From Trissonchulus latispiculum (lineage: Eukaryota > Nematoda > Enoplea > Enoplida > Ironidae), in assembly GCA_030248195.1 (NCBI GenBank), contig JASAND010010770.1, positions 1-64,000 on the forward strand: a stretch of 64,000 nt of DNA. The letters run 5' to 3'. The notes beneath the pieces are model-generated. The model was not told the origin of the DNA. It saw nothing but the letters and a program-made list of their open reading frames with translations, and did not search any database. How positions within the stretch are numbered: the first letter of the stretch is position 1; every line of letters begins with the position of its first letter. This document shows positions 1-12,300 of the stretch, piece by piece. A program made the translations under genes and the position numbers.

Positions 1-28
1 TGGACCAGTACCGGCCAAGGCCTACAGA

Positions 29-3000
29 GTGAATCCTAATGAAAGACTACAAATTGAGGAACACATTCGGAAGATGTTGGATCAAGGTATTTGCTCTCAA
101 TCGAACAGCCAATGGTCATCTCCATGTATGCTGGTAGGTAAGAAGGATGGAACGACAAGGTTACAGGAATCGATTACAGGAATATTACAGATTACATCGA
201 TTACAGGAACAAGATAACTACAAAAGACCGATATCCACTACCTAAGATGATATCCCTACCGATGAAATTCTAGATATGTTCAGCAAAGGAAAATTTTTCT
301 CCACCTTAGATCTTTATAGTGGCTACTGGCAGATAGAAATGTTTCCACCTCACAAAGAGAAAACTGCATTTATTTCACATATGGGACTTTTTCATTTCAA
401 TGTCATGCCTTTTGGATTAACGAATGCTCCAGCAACGTTTCAACGCATAATGGAGCGCATTTTTACTGAACTTCCAGTTTACATCGATGATCTACTGATC
501 CCCTCAAACGATGAGGATCACCATTTGAAAATGTTGGAAGTCGTTTTTCAAAAATTGACCGACCATGGTCTTCGATTGAAAATGAAATTGTGTGTCTTCT
601 TTCGCAAACGAGTTGAATATCTTGGACACTTTATTTCAGAGAAAGGCATTGAAACTGACTCTCGTAAAGTAAGTGCAGTTCAAAATTTTCCTGTACCTAG
701 AACAGTCAAGCAGCTACGTGGATTTTTAGGTATGGCGGGTTACTATAGGCGATTTATTCAAAATTTTAGTACCATAGCCGGACCTTTGAATAATCTCTTG
801 AAGAAACAAGAATGCTTTCATTGGACTGATGAATGCCAAACAGCGTTTGATAGTTTGAAAACTGCGTTAACTCAGGCACCTGTGTTGGCATACCCAAATT
901 GGGATAATCCATTTTTGTTAACAACTGATGCTAGTATTCAAGGTCTCGGTGCGGTACTAGAGCAAGAACAAGAAGGTGAATCAAGACCAAAACCAATCGC
1001 TTATGCAAGTAGATCTTTAGTAGGTGCAGAAAAGAAGTACGAAATATACGAACTAGAAGGATTAGCTGTAGTCTGGGCATGTAAACATTTCCAACATTAT
1101 TTACGACATCGCCAATTCACCCTATATACTGACAACGAAGCTCTTAAGTACATCTTTACCTGTCCAAAGCGTCAAGGCAATAGTAGGTTAGCTAAGTGGC
1201 ATATAGCATTGCAAGAGTACAAATTTACTGCATTACATCGAAAAGGGGTTGATAACCCAGTAGCAGATGCTCTTTCGCGTAATTCAAAGTCCAAGGACAA
1301 CTTTTTGGCTGACATTGCGACGGCGGATTCACGATTGCAGCAAGTAGGTACACAAAATAACAATACAGAAACAACATCTGAAAACGAAGAAGAGTTTGAT
1401 GTAACTGAGGACATGTATCCACCTGTATTCGCTATTGAAAAGTTTTCTGATGAAAGTTGGAGTCAAGCTTTAGATGAAGATCATGAATTTGGTCCTTTAA
1501 AAGACTACATGGAAACTGGTCGTTTAACTACCGACGAAAAAGTTTGGCGTTTAATTCGTTTTGAATCGGATTTTGTTTTGGAAAACGGTATTTTGTATAG
1601 ACATCACATTGACTCGTGTGGACGAAGGAGACTAGCGTTACCTCGACAAGTGTGCGTCCCACAAAAGTTTCGAAACTATATCTTACATCAATACCATAGT
1701 GCAATGGATACTGGTGGACACCAAGGAGTACCTCAAACTCTTTATAAGATAGCTACTAAGTACTATTGGCCAACGTTAACTAGAGATGTAACAGCATACG
1801 TACGTAACTGTATTGTTTGTGCGAAGTTTACTATTGGACCGAAACAACCGCAAGCTCCTATGAAACCTTATCCACCTGTGACTAGGCCATTTGAACGGAT
1901 TTACCTAGACGTTTGTCATTTTCCAACTAGTAAGAAGCAAAAGGTCTGTGTTCTTGTTTTGATAGATCAATTAACACGTTGGGCAGAAGCGTGGCCTCTT
2001 AGGAATGAAAAATCTGAAACGTTAATACGTACGCTTTTGTATGAATTTATTTTACGTTATGGCGTACCTAATGAAATAGTCACGGATCAAGGCCCAAATT
2101 TTCAGTCAGAAGTAACATCGACATTCTTTAAGCTACTAGGTACAAAGAAGCTACGTACGACTGCTTATCACCCTCAGTCTAACGGACTTGTAGAAAGGGT
2201 AAATGGTACTATACGTGAAATAGTTAAGAAATACATAGATACGTCACAGAAGGACTGGGATATCAAACTGGCTTTTGCAATGCATGCGTATCGAACATCT
2301 TTTCATTCTACCATTCAAGATACACCATACTTTCTACTTTTTGGTCGTGACTGTCAAGTTCCGGAAGATTTGCTTTTTGAAAAATTGGATAAACCAGTAA
2401 CATCTTTGAACGCCTACAAAACATCAGCTATGCGGGAGTTAACGGAAAACTGGCGTTTGACTTCGCAAATTATTAAGGACAAAACTGACTTGGTTAAGCA
2501 AAGGTACGATAGAAATGTACGTATGAAACATTTTGACGTAGGACAGCTAGTTATGCGAAATATATCTCAAGTACCAGTGCCACAAGGACATATGGCAAAG
2601 TTAGCTCCAATACGATGGTCCCTACCGCATAACTGAAAAGACTTCAGAACAAAATGTTCGTTTACGGTGTTTACAAACTGGGAAGGTAAGTAACCCAATT
2701 CACGTCAATCGACTCAAGAAACTACCAGATGTGCATCCTCAATTTACCGATGATACAGCTGAACAATTTGATGACTTATTCCAAGATACGCCTAAGGAAA
2801 CGGCTACGGAAAACAGGGAGGACAATAACAATGATGCTGGTAGCAATACTGAAGGATTAGAAAATACTGTAAACGAGGTCGAACAAGGGCAAAATACCAT
2901 TGAAGAAACAAATCAAGACGAAACTGCATCCAATGCTAGTCAAGAAATGGCAATAATCATCAAGCAGTTTAATAACACTACTGCACCAGCACCGTATGCA

Positions 3001-3087
3001 CCAGTTAGTAGGTCATTTATTCCATCTTTACTGCGTCCTATACCAAATTTATTCCGTTTTGTCAACACTATGTCTTTTCAATTGTAG
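29..3087 (+). pseudogene. pol: gypsy pol: reverse transcriptase, RNase H, integrase, broken by two frameshifts
   Basis: The N-terminal RT part (29-217) carries the usual block before the catalytic palm. It then leaves frame after a small local duplication around 165-215, and the palm frame resumes near 246. The main frame (276-2636) has the RT active site YIDD at residues 69-72, an RNase H TDAS motif near residue 215, the integrase zinc finger (two His, then CIVC, about nt 1685-1820) and integrase core residues in LDVC, TDQGP and LVERV. A second shift near 2611 ends this frame early. The C-terminal tail, acidic and rich in Asn/Glu, continues in another frame to 3087. Enzymes of this type copy element RNA into DNA and insert it. 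This copy is probably inactive unless the shifts are sequencing errors. Confidence 0.85.
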
Positions 3088-4224
3088 TCATTAATTTGTC
3101 TAGGCCTTAAATTATTTTGCACAATTTAAACGTTGCACTTGTTTTCTATTCTAATTTACGGCAGTTAATCTTTTCATGGCTTTGTCGTTCCCTATAGCCA
3201 GGTCCAACAAGCTACGTCGACGGCTAGATAAAACCGTGGAGATCTATTTGGAGGATCCAGCCTTCTCTGGTGTTCATGGCAGCGTTATGCCACTTTGCAG
3301 AGATCATGGAAGCTACGAGAGATCATGGAAGCTACGACATGAGTTTCAAAGACCTGCGGAAGGGTATTCTGTACCATATAGGTATCAGTAAGATTCAAAC
3401 GGGTTAAAGGTTTGTTTTGATTTTTAACTGCCATTTAAATTACGTTTGTGCCAATTCAGAGTATTGTGTTAGACTATCCATACCAGAGCCACGGTTCTCA
3501 AAGGTTTTTAACTGGTAGTTATCAATAGCCTGGTCGTATCGCCATGTGTACATCTAAATCTGCTTCGAAGTAGTCTGTAGAAGCTATTGTGCTGTCAACT
3601 TTGGGTTTCATTGAATTTTCTTGCTTTGGACTTCTTAATATCGAACTATGTTGTAATCTTTTGTGCCTTCAGGTATTTTCATTGGTTCAGTGGTTCTCAT
3701 TTGGTAGCTGATCATTTGGACTAGCTCCTTGCTTCTCGGATTCCATGAATATTCATTGGAGCGAGCATAGGTTCTGGACACATACGATCAACGGTCCTAA
3801 TGGAGCATCATCAGGCTGTACTGGTTCCGTCAATCTTTATTCATAGCAATATCGAACGGTATATGTCTTACACTCCTACCTACGTTGGTGAGTTATCTTT
3901 CTGGGTAACCTACGCAACAGGGACATTGGTTGTGCTGAGTGCGAACTTTTTGGCTCGCTTTCTAGTACAAACGGTGTCCCATCCACTTCAAATGCAAATT
4001 CTGACTAAACCAGTAGTGTGAAAATCGCATTGAAACGTCTGTTTGCTTACAGTAATTCTATTCTAATTCTAATTCAATTTTTGTTGTAGTTTAAACTCGT
4101 AGTATTTACTTCTTGCAGTTTTGTTTCTATACGTAGAAAGCAAGCTTTGATTGAGTAATGGAAAGAGGCTTGTTATTTATTGCGTTTTGAATTAAAAGCC
4201 TCATAATACGATTACGAAGCAGTG

Positions 4225-4315
<91 letters not shown>

Positions 4316-6205
4316 ATATATACTTGCGTAGTTTTGATAATAATTGAACGAATTCGGAGTTTGAAGTAGTTTTTTGCAGTGGCATAGTAACTTTATGCGG
4401 TGTATACTTAATTCGTTGTGTTTGTTTTTCTGTTGCAGGACTTCTTGCCGTTTTTTTTGTATGTACAGTCAGTAATCGTAGTAATAACATTGTACAGTTA
4501 ATAATTGCATTGGTAGTTGTTGTACAGACTTTTGTGTTGTCTATGCTTATCAGAATATACCTAAAAAGCAACATTTCGCGAAAAACTCAAAAATACTTCA
4601 GTTTATATATATATATATATATACTAACTTTGTTGTTTGTGATTTTCATTCAATGATTGTGTTGTATATGTTAGTATGTCAATGATTTTTTGTTTGTTCG
4701 GAGCTTCAGGAACGGTTGATATCTGTGCAGCTTGCAATACCTCTAGTTTACCCTCAAACGAATTATTTTTATTTTCTACAATTTCGAAAAATTTATTGGG
4801 CGATAACTGTGATTCGTATTAATTTTGCACTGATTGGGGCTCTGTGTAGCCTGTATTTTTAACTGTGAAGATCGCAGTTTCCGCCTATGGAACTCGATTT
4901 TCTCTCTCTGGTCTATTACTACGGATATAACGACTCCACATGCAACTTCAGCCTTCTCAGCTCCGATACTGTTTAGAGTTCATACGGTTTTGAAATCCTC
5001 CCGAAAGTTACTCTGAAGATCATCACAACCAAATATAATTTTAAATTACAACGCCACCTACTAGAAGACAACGCCTCATTATGGACATTTGAACTTTCAA
5101 TCGTTTTGTGTACATACTTATGCATACGCATGTTGATTAGTTTGTATGATCTGTTGTCTTGTTATTGCTTCTACCTATTCGCTAGCGTTTTGTACTTATA
5201 TTTGCCTGCTTTGTATTATTTGCTTCTTGTTTTTTGTGAGAGCTCTGTGATTTGTATTGTAATTGTGATTTGTTTTGTAAATATGTGGTACTTTTGTTAG
5301 CTATGTAATCATATCTTGCGTTTGTATATTTGTTTCGTCTAGTGCTGTATTCCGTTCCCCAGAACGTTCCCCGTTCATTTCCCTGTATGTATGCGTATGT
5401 GTTGTATTGGTTTTTCTTTGTTTTTGTCGAAAGATCGGGTGATCTTTGTTTTTCAGCGGCGGAGGAGAATCCGTACGCAAGGCTTTAAAATTTCTAAACT
5501 GATATTTTGTGTTATACTAATGCTTTCATTGTTGTACAGGATAATTTGTTAGCTAGGATTTGCCTACTTGTAGTAATTTAGTTAGGATTGTATTTTGTCT
5601 GTAAATTGTCTTTAGCTAGGTTCTTTGTGTTTGTTTAACTTGTATTATATAATGTGCTTAGCTAGGATTTTTGTTCAGGTCATGTATAGATTAGTTTTTT
5701 GTTTCGTATAGAACTTATGGTTAATACTTCGGATAGCATATTAGTAATTGTATGTTTGCTTTGTATGTTTGCATTAGGATAATTGTGAGTGTGATTGTAC
5801 TGGATCCATGAATGTGTTTGTATGAATGTTGTACTTCTATTTTTTGTCTAACTTTTATGTGGGAATCTTTTTCTATTTTCTAAATACTTGGTTTCCTATA
5901 TTTAGTTTGGTTGCAACTATTGGTATTTCGGGTATTCTGTTACTCCCTGCGTTTCTCTACTTTCGCCTGGCTATGACTTCCATTTTGCTACCACTTCTAA
6001 CTTTAATTCTCTTAACTTCTATCTGTAGTTTCTTTCTTGTAACCATGGGTAAACGTGCCAGGATACGTTCCTCATAACTGGTCTCATGGGATTTGTGTGA
6101 GATCTACTTTTTAATCTTGAAATTTTCCTCATTTCTCAATTACTGAATTACGGTAGCATTCCCTTTCACCCTTGTATTTTAGCAGGCGCTAAAATTTTTC
6201 TATCC
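3088..6205 (+). other. non-coding tail of the gypsy element
   Basis: About 3.1 kb between the end of pol and the polypurine tract. I find no convincing gene. Short frames at 3800-4021 and 5826-6077 exist; the latter is hydrophobic, but neither shows a recognisable envelope motif. The stretch holds two TA microsatellites and T-rich sequence. It could be a decayed third gene or a naturally long 3' untranslated region. Confidence 0.5.
4228..4309. repeat. (TA)n microsatellite
   Basis: About 80 bases of almost pure TA, with a second shorter TA run at 4603-4622. It creates a spurious Tyr-Ile reading frame on the minus strand. Confidence 0.95.
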
Positions 6206-6214
6206 AGGGGAGGA
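6206..6214 (+). other. polypurine tract of the gypsy element
   Basis: An uninterrupted purine run (AGGGGAGGA) directly precedes a TG. This is the expected position and composition for the plus-strand DNA primer next to a 3' LTR. Confidence 0.55.
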
Positions 6215-6576
6215 TGTTGAAAACCAGTTAAAACCGGTTTCAAGCAAACAAATCAAAAGTCTGAATTTGGCTTTTAACAGTCTTACTTAATTTGCATATC
6301 GGTCTGTTTGACATTTAATTGTAAATTGTCGGTTCAGTTGATGTTCGGTTTTGTTACGCGACGGTCGGTATTTGTTTACTTACATTAAATTCATTGTTAC
6401 GCCACAACGATTTATAGTTGGTTGCGCCATGGAGAATTGATGGTCCAGTGGAGGTAGAGTTAGTGAGTTTTCGTAGAATTTAGGTAAATTCTGTAATAGG
6501 CCCTGTCTGAACTACCTGCAGTCGCTCAGCCACTCAATTCCCGCTTAGGTCCAGACAGCTGTGCTGGGGATTAACA
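6215..6576 (+). repeat. putative 3' LTR of the gypsy element
   Basis: Starts TGTTGA right after the polypurine tract. A matching end TTAACA lies 362 bases on, giving the TG...CA form with short imperfect inverted ends. The 5' LTR is not in the window, so the right boundary cannot be confirmed by comparison. Confidence 0.4.
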
Positions 6577-7884
6577 TAAGAATGGACGATCTGTTTGAAA
6601 GATGCATTAGTCTAGACTAGAAAAGAGTAGAGCGGAGTTAAAGGCCGAGTTCAATTCAACTCTTTTTAGACGTAAAGAAAGGAAAGTTGCGAATATCGAG
6701 TTTTCTCAGTCCCATAGAAGGGCTCATACCAGGTCAATGTATCGAATGCATTATTTGCTCGTGCTCGATAGTTTTTGTCTTTCCAAGCTATTTAAGCAGC
6801 CAAAATGTCAAAGACACAAGCAAGTACCCGTAGTTCCGACTTGCAATCGATTATGGTTCCTCAAAAAATTTGACTAAAATCATCACTTTCAGTGAACTGG
6901 ACTGATTTATGAAAGTTCAGACCCATTTCTATGCTCATTACAATTAGGGACCGTTCTGAAGTCATGACATCTGCTGTGGGAATTTGTCAAGCAATATTCA
7001 ATATTGTCACAGTAAACTTCAGCTTAAACTTTTTCTGCAAAAATCCGTGGATCTTTGCGATTTACCCCACCCTTCCCTCAAAAATTATCGGAGTTATCGG
7101 GGACACAGAACACAAATTTAAAATTAGTTTTTTATTCTGAGCTTTGTTAGTTCTACATATGTATGAGCTAAGCTTGTAAGCTTCAAAAGTGAACTTATAC
7201 GGAGCTAACAGAAAACCGAATCAAAAAACCGATTTCAGATTATTGTTCTGGTCCCCAAAAACTGCTATATGCAACTGTTCAGCAAAATGGGGGTGAAAAC
7301 TTTCACGGTTCCCTTAGTCTCCGTTTAAAATGGAAAAAACATAGAATTTCGCTTAATGAAAAACTTTGCAATATTTGTGCTCTGGATGGTTGAAAACATA
7401 TTTTACCAAACCCTACCAAATTTTAGCTCGATTCGTCAAGTTTTAAAATTTTTGAGTGTTGTGGGGGAGGGGGTAAACTGGAAAGTTCCAGTTTTATCCG
7501 GTTTTTTTCCGGTTTTTATTGGATATCGGGTACCCGGGTACCCGTCGGGTACCCGACTACCCGTGCCCATGCCTACTAGTTATAGAAAGTATATTTTCTG
7601 TACATCATCGTACAAAATGTCCATATTTACCTAAAATTGAAAGTGAAGTAAGTATAAGTGGCCATTGGCCAACTGAAACTGAAACTAAATTTGACTATGT
7701 ACTGCAGCTTTCTGATATTGAAAATATGAAATTTGAATTTGAGTGAGATAAACCATGTATTTTTTCAAAGTATATAGTAGTATTGCAATCTAAAAAGTAA
7801 AAGTAAAATCTACATTTTATGTGTATACGTATGTAACTAGTGCTTTGCCCAGTAAGACATTTTAAATATATACGAAGATACAAA
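6577..7884. other. intergenic or intronic sequence without recognisable gene
   Basis: About 1.3 kb of AT-rich sequence. The only structured part is a GGGTACCC-type array at about 7527-7575. On the minus strand this array is preceded by a start resembling the hAT-like elements found elsewhere in the window, but no partner end is visible. Confidence 0.5.
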
Positions 7885-8031
7885 GGCTGCGCGAATACGG
7901 TGTACACTTTCTTAGGGTGCGCGAAAACGCTGTGCATTTTCGTGTTGCGCGAATTGCATGTACATTTTGAAAAAATGCGCGAATAAACTGTACACTTTCT
8001 TGCTGCGCGAACCAACTGAACATTTTATAAA
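7885..8031. repeat. five-copy degenerate tandem repeat around GCGCGAA
   Basis: The word TGCGCGAA recurs five times at spacings of roughly 30-36 bases, each followed by a TGTACATTTT-like segment. It abuts the GC-rich element at 8032 and may belong to its left end. Confidence 0.7.
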
Positions 8032-8999
8032 TACGCTGCCGGGCCCCGGCCCCGTTACATGGCCCCTGCCCTGTTACACGGCCCCGGCGACCCCGTTGGC
8101 CCCGATGGCCCCGGCGGACCAAGCCCGGGCCCTGTATCACGGCACCGTCGGGCAAGACTCCATTTCAAAGCCTCCGCAAGTATATTGGCACTATATTGGC
8201 AGTCTTGAAACTACATTCGAATGACGGTTTTAATAAATATTTTATATTCGGATCTATTGTTAATGATCAATAATTGTAGGTATTAGCTGTTAATATGAAG
8301 CTATCAATAATAATTATTTATTGGCATTTGTTGTCACGTGTCATTTGTCATTTGTGTCATTCGTGTCATTTGTCAAACGTGTCATTTGCTGTTGATCTTT
8401 TACGTTTTGCATTAACACATTTTCAAACTTTGGCCCTTTTCGAGCGCGAGTTAGTTGAGTTAGATTAACTCGATCCTTTTCGCGTCAAGATTAAAGGAGC
8501 TGAAAGAGTTAAAATAGACTCGTTTAACTCTGCAGCAGTATGTAACTTATTTTGTGTACTATTCAGCAGTTAAGCAGGCCAAAGTTGACACCTTGTGGTC
8601 GTAATTCTTACACTAAATTTTGGAAAGTTGGCTTTATTCAGTCAAATAAATAGAGGAAGATTTTCAAACTTCAAACAAACTTTTTCAAATTGTATAAGCA
8701 AACAGATCGTATGCCAAACATTAAATAAAAACAAACAAACAACTCAAACTGGCTCTAATAACCGTAAAGCTAGCACCGTTCTCAATAGAAATTTAAGTAA
8801 GTTTGAAAAGGTTCAAAATATATGGCTTGATGACACACGACGCCACATTAAAGAGGCAGAAACTATAAAACAAAATTGTTATCTATGAGCAAATCGGGCC
8901 CGAAGGCCCCATTAGCCCCTCGGCCCATACGGGGCGTGTAACGGGGCCGGGGCCCAAAATCGGAACCCGGCCCCGTTACACGGCTCCGGCGCAACCCTA
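8032..8999. mobile_element. GGCCCCG-array element, copy A
   Basis: GC-rich arms at 8032-8155 and about 8890-8999, built from GGCCCCG/CCCCGTTACA words, flank an AT-rich core. The right end read on the minus strand begins TAGGGTTGCGCCGG. The core at about 8440-8860 is clearly similar to 56260-56610, so this is a repeat family with at least two copies here. I find no target duplication; the left end is uncertain. Confidence 0.65.
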
Positions 9000-9238
9000 G
9001 CAATCATATTGCCGGCAATTATTGCCTAGTGTGAACTGGGCTTAACTGAGAGACACGTTTCTGAATGGACATACGACCCTGCCAGAGACGCACGTCGCAA
9101 ACCCGCGAGGCGAGCTCCAGCTAACATTTGGTTCAGGATGGCTGTGAATAATACAACATAATAGACGAAGGAAAGTTTAAAGAATCTCACGTTTGTGTGG
9201 GGATTGGGGAATCAAGCAGACAAAAACACTAAGCTTAC

Positions 9239-9342
9239 AATAGTTTTCAGAGCATCTGCGTCTAAATCCAGTGTCCACTTTATTGTTGCAGTTGTTTCTG
9301 AGTCAACTTCTACGGATGTGATTCTTGGAGCCGCCTCAGGAC
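9239..9342 (-). CDS. exon 33: FN3 domain 7, first half (last visible exon)
   Basis: Phase 1 in, phase 0 out, 104 bases. TATIKWTLDLDAD contains the core Trp. Acceptor TTTTACAG, donor ATT/GTAAGC. The second half of the domain is not found between here and the left edge, so it lies beyond the gypsy element or is lost. Confidence 0.7.
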
Positions 9343-12300
9343 CTGTAAAATTTCAATACTTTTATGAAAGAAATAAAAAATGAATCAGAACAATTCTTCA
9401 ATTAAGTTGAAGTAGGAGCTTTAATCTGTACACTTTTTTATTGCCTATATATAATAAGCTGTTTCTATTCCGTCGCAGCGGAAGATATTCTCGGGTTCAT
9501 CGCATGTAATGCATGCATAATTATCTTCATCTATTCCTATCTTTAACACATGTGGTAGTAGTATGTATGGTCCAGAGATGAAACCGGGTCACCGGGTCAG
9601 TTCGGGTCACTAGATGGACCGGGTCACCGGGTCACCGGGTCAGGAGCACTGACCCGGTCTTGACCCGGTGTTTTTGATTGGGGAAATTTTTTGCTGTTAA
9701 AGCATATTTTTCAGAGCTTTCATCAGTTTTTACTACCTTCAACAATTATGTACCTACTTAAAAACTAGCAATAATACGAATATTCTTAACTTAATATATA
9801 GTGTAGTTTTTAAATAATTGTCGTTGTAGTATCCTCATAATATTTGTAATATCCTGTCAAGCTTATATCTATCTACTGTAGGTTTGAAAGAACAATTATT
9901 GGGTTGAATCTTAACTAGAAAATGAAAATTATTACATGGGACCTGAGAGTTTGAAATCTTTATTTTGAAATCTAAAATTTTCCATGCTGCATCTACTGTA
10001 AGTGATTTTTCGCTGATGCAATAATTTTTGGACGGACGTGGTCAGACTGTGAGTTTCAAATCTCAGTAAGAAGGAAAATGTCAGCAAAATAAGGTTCGCA
10101 GATGCACTTTTTCTAATTGTTATGGCTTACTACATATTTTAGGAACTAATGGATTTTTGTTTGATTTTATTTATAGAATGTAATTGTCTGAATCCTAGCC
10201 ACAAACAAAAATAATTCCAAAGAATCTCTGCTGGTGAAACCATCAACCATAAAACGAAATAAAATATTTTACTAACGTATATAATGATAAAACTCAAAAA
10301 GTGATAATGTTAAACTCTATGATTAGAATTAGATGGTGTGATGACTTTTTATTTTCAAAAATACCGGGTCACCGGGTCACCGGGTCAGGGGTCGACCGGG
10401 TCAGCAAATAGTGACCCGGTTTCATCTCTGGTATGTTCATTTTCAGATCAAAATAATCTTGTTCGATTTCAAATGAATCCTATAATAATCTGCTACAGAA
10501 GTTTCACTGAATTTTACTGAAAAAATTTCTTTAAATTAAAGGGCTACGAATTTCACTAAAAGTTCGATGTTGGAAAAGCTAGCTAGTTTTTTGCCACATA
10601 ATAGGTTTAGTGTGAATAGTTTAAAGTTTGAAAGAATTCCATGCATCGTAGCGTCCTGTGGAGACATCACAAGTTGGTGTTGTCGGTCCAAAGCTCGACA
10701 TGACACCAGAGATGGAACCGGGTCACCAGGTAACCGGGTCAGTTCGGGTCACTTTTTAGACCGGGTCACCGGGTCAAGCGCTGTGACCCGGTCTTGACCC
10801 GGTTTTCTGAATTTACCTCAAAATTTAGAAATTTTTGCCTTGCCAAGCTAAAATTTTAGCTTAAATTTTTGTTCAATGTCCAATATTAATTGGTTTTTTC
10901 CTATATTTTAGTCTTGAGCATTTTCACAGCTTGAGGTTTTTGAATCTGTCTGTCTCTGGCAAATTATTGTTTAGCTTTTTAGCTTTAGCTTTATAAGTTT
11001 CATCATTATTGCATAACTAACTCTATTCGGTACAATATGGTTTGCAGATTATTTTCGCAACAAAGGTAAACGTTGAAGGTAAGTAAACATTTAATTTAAT
11101 TTAACGGAATCATATATACATAATGAAAACCAAATTTTTTAAAGTTCTCCGTGTTTTTGGACAAGTACTTATATTAGACCCTGCAAAATTTTGCAGTAGG
11201 ATAAATTATTGGTTTTGCAACTAAGTTCTGCATAAATTTACAAAATGCTACAGCTACCATTAAATGCATTTTAAAAAAACCGAGAGCAAACATATGTATG
11301 TCATAGTTATTCTTTTCGGGGTGGTAATGGAACATTTAAGCCAAAAAATTAGCGTTCTTTGGCAAAATCAAAAAGTTTTTGCAGACTTCGGAATTTTCTG
11401 GAAAACCGGGTCAACGGGTCACCGCGTCAGGGCTCAACTGGGTCACCGGGTCAAGCCTAAGTGACCCGGTTCCATCACTGCATGACATGTACACAAACTT
11501 CGCCTCGCTTTTATCGCTATGCGCAAGGTACGGTACCCAAATTTTCCAAAAATAGTTCTGACAAAAAGCTTGATATCGTGTAAAATAATCCTTATATTAG
11601 TGCATACTTTTTGTGAGATACGGTCACAGTGCGAAAAATTGGGTGTTGTAGGTCTATACGAGTGGAGATTAACTAACGTCTAATGAGCTGTGGTTTACCA
11701 AATGAACCCAACTTTGCTCCAATTAATACTCCAAGCAAAGCTAAATTCATATTTAAGTTTAAAGAAAAGAAGAAATTAAGGAAAATATATTTTAAATGAA
11801 AGAAGCACGAAAGAAATAATCTTTTGAAAGAAATAATGCTTCTTTGATTCTTCTTTGTTATGTCTGTTCTTTGTTATGAAATTCTTGGCAGCCGACCATC
11901 AAAACTTCATTAAACGTTTCCTCACAAATGTAGGACCCTATTGACCTATGACTTATACATATGCGTAAAACCGTGTGTGCCACTCTTGCATTCCATACCT
12001 TCTTTTCCTGACCTCTAACACAACCTAACCTTCGAGCAAAACTAACAGTTATTCTCCTCAAAGCCTAATTAAAATGAAAACATTTGAAATAAAGTAAAAG
12101 TAATGCCATCGTTTATTATTTATAGTTTCAGTTTGCTGTTAGAAGGGAATTTCTTGTTTAAGTTTAAAATCAAAAACATATGTTGCTATATTCTTTAGAG
12201 AGACTAGCAGCATTTGTACAGTTTTAACCAGATATGAATCATGTTGATCCAGAAATGCTTCAATCATGGCTTAAAATGGCATGAGTATAAAGGAAATATC

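Larger units (their letters stand above)
1..6576 (+). mobile_element. Ty3/gypsy LTR retrotransposon, 5' end outside window
   Basis: A plus-strand gypsy-type element enters the window inside pol. The order reverse transcriptase, RNase H, integrase is the Ty3/gypsy order. The 5' LTR, gag and protease are off the left edge. Downstream come about 3.1 kb without a clear gene, a polypurine tract (6206-6214) and a probable 3' LTR (6215-6576). The copy is young-looking: integrase and RNase H are uninterrupted over 786 codons, with one frameshift on each side. It lies 3' of the last visible exon of the minus-strand host gene, so it may sit in one of its introns. Confidence 0.85.

Noticed and set aside
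4227..4574. 115-codon minus frame ending in Tyr-Ile repeats
   Set aside because: It is the TA microsatellite.
5826..6077. Hydrophobic frame as an envelope gene of the gypsy element
   Set aside because: Too short and with no envelope motif, cleavage site or partner frame; T-rich DNA gives such frames by chance.
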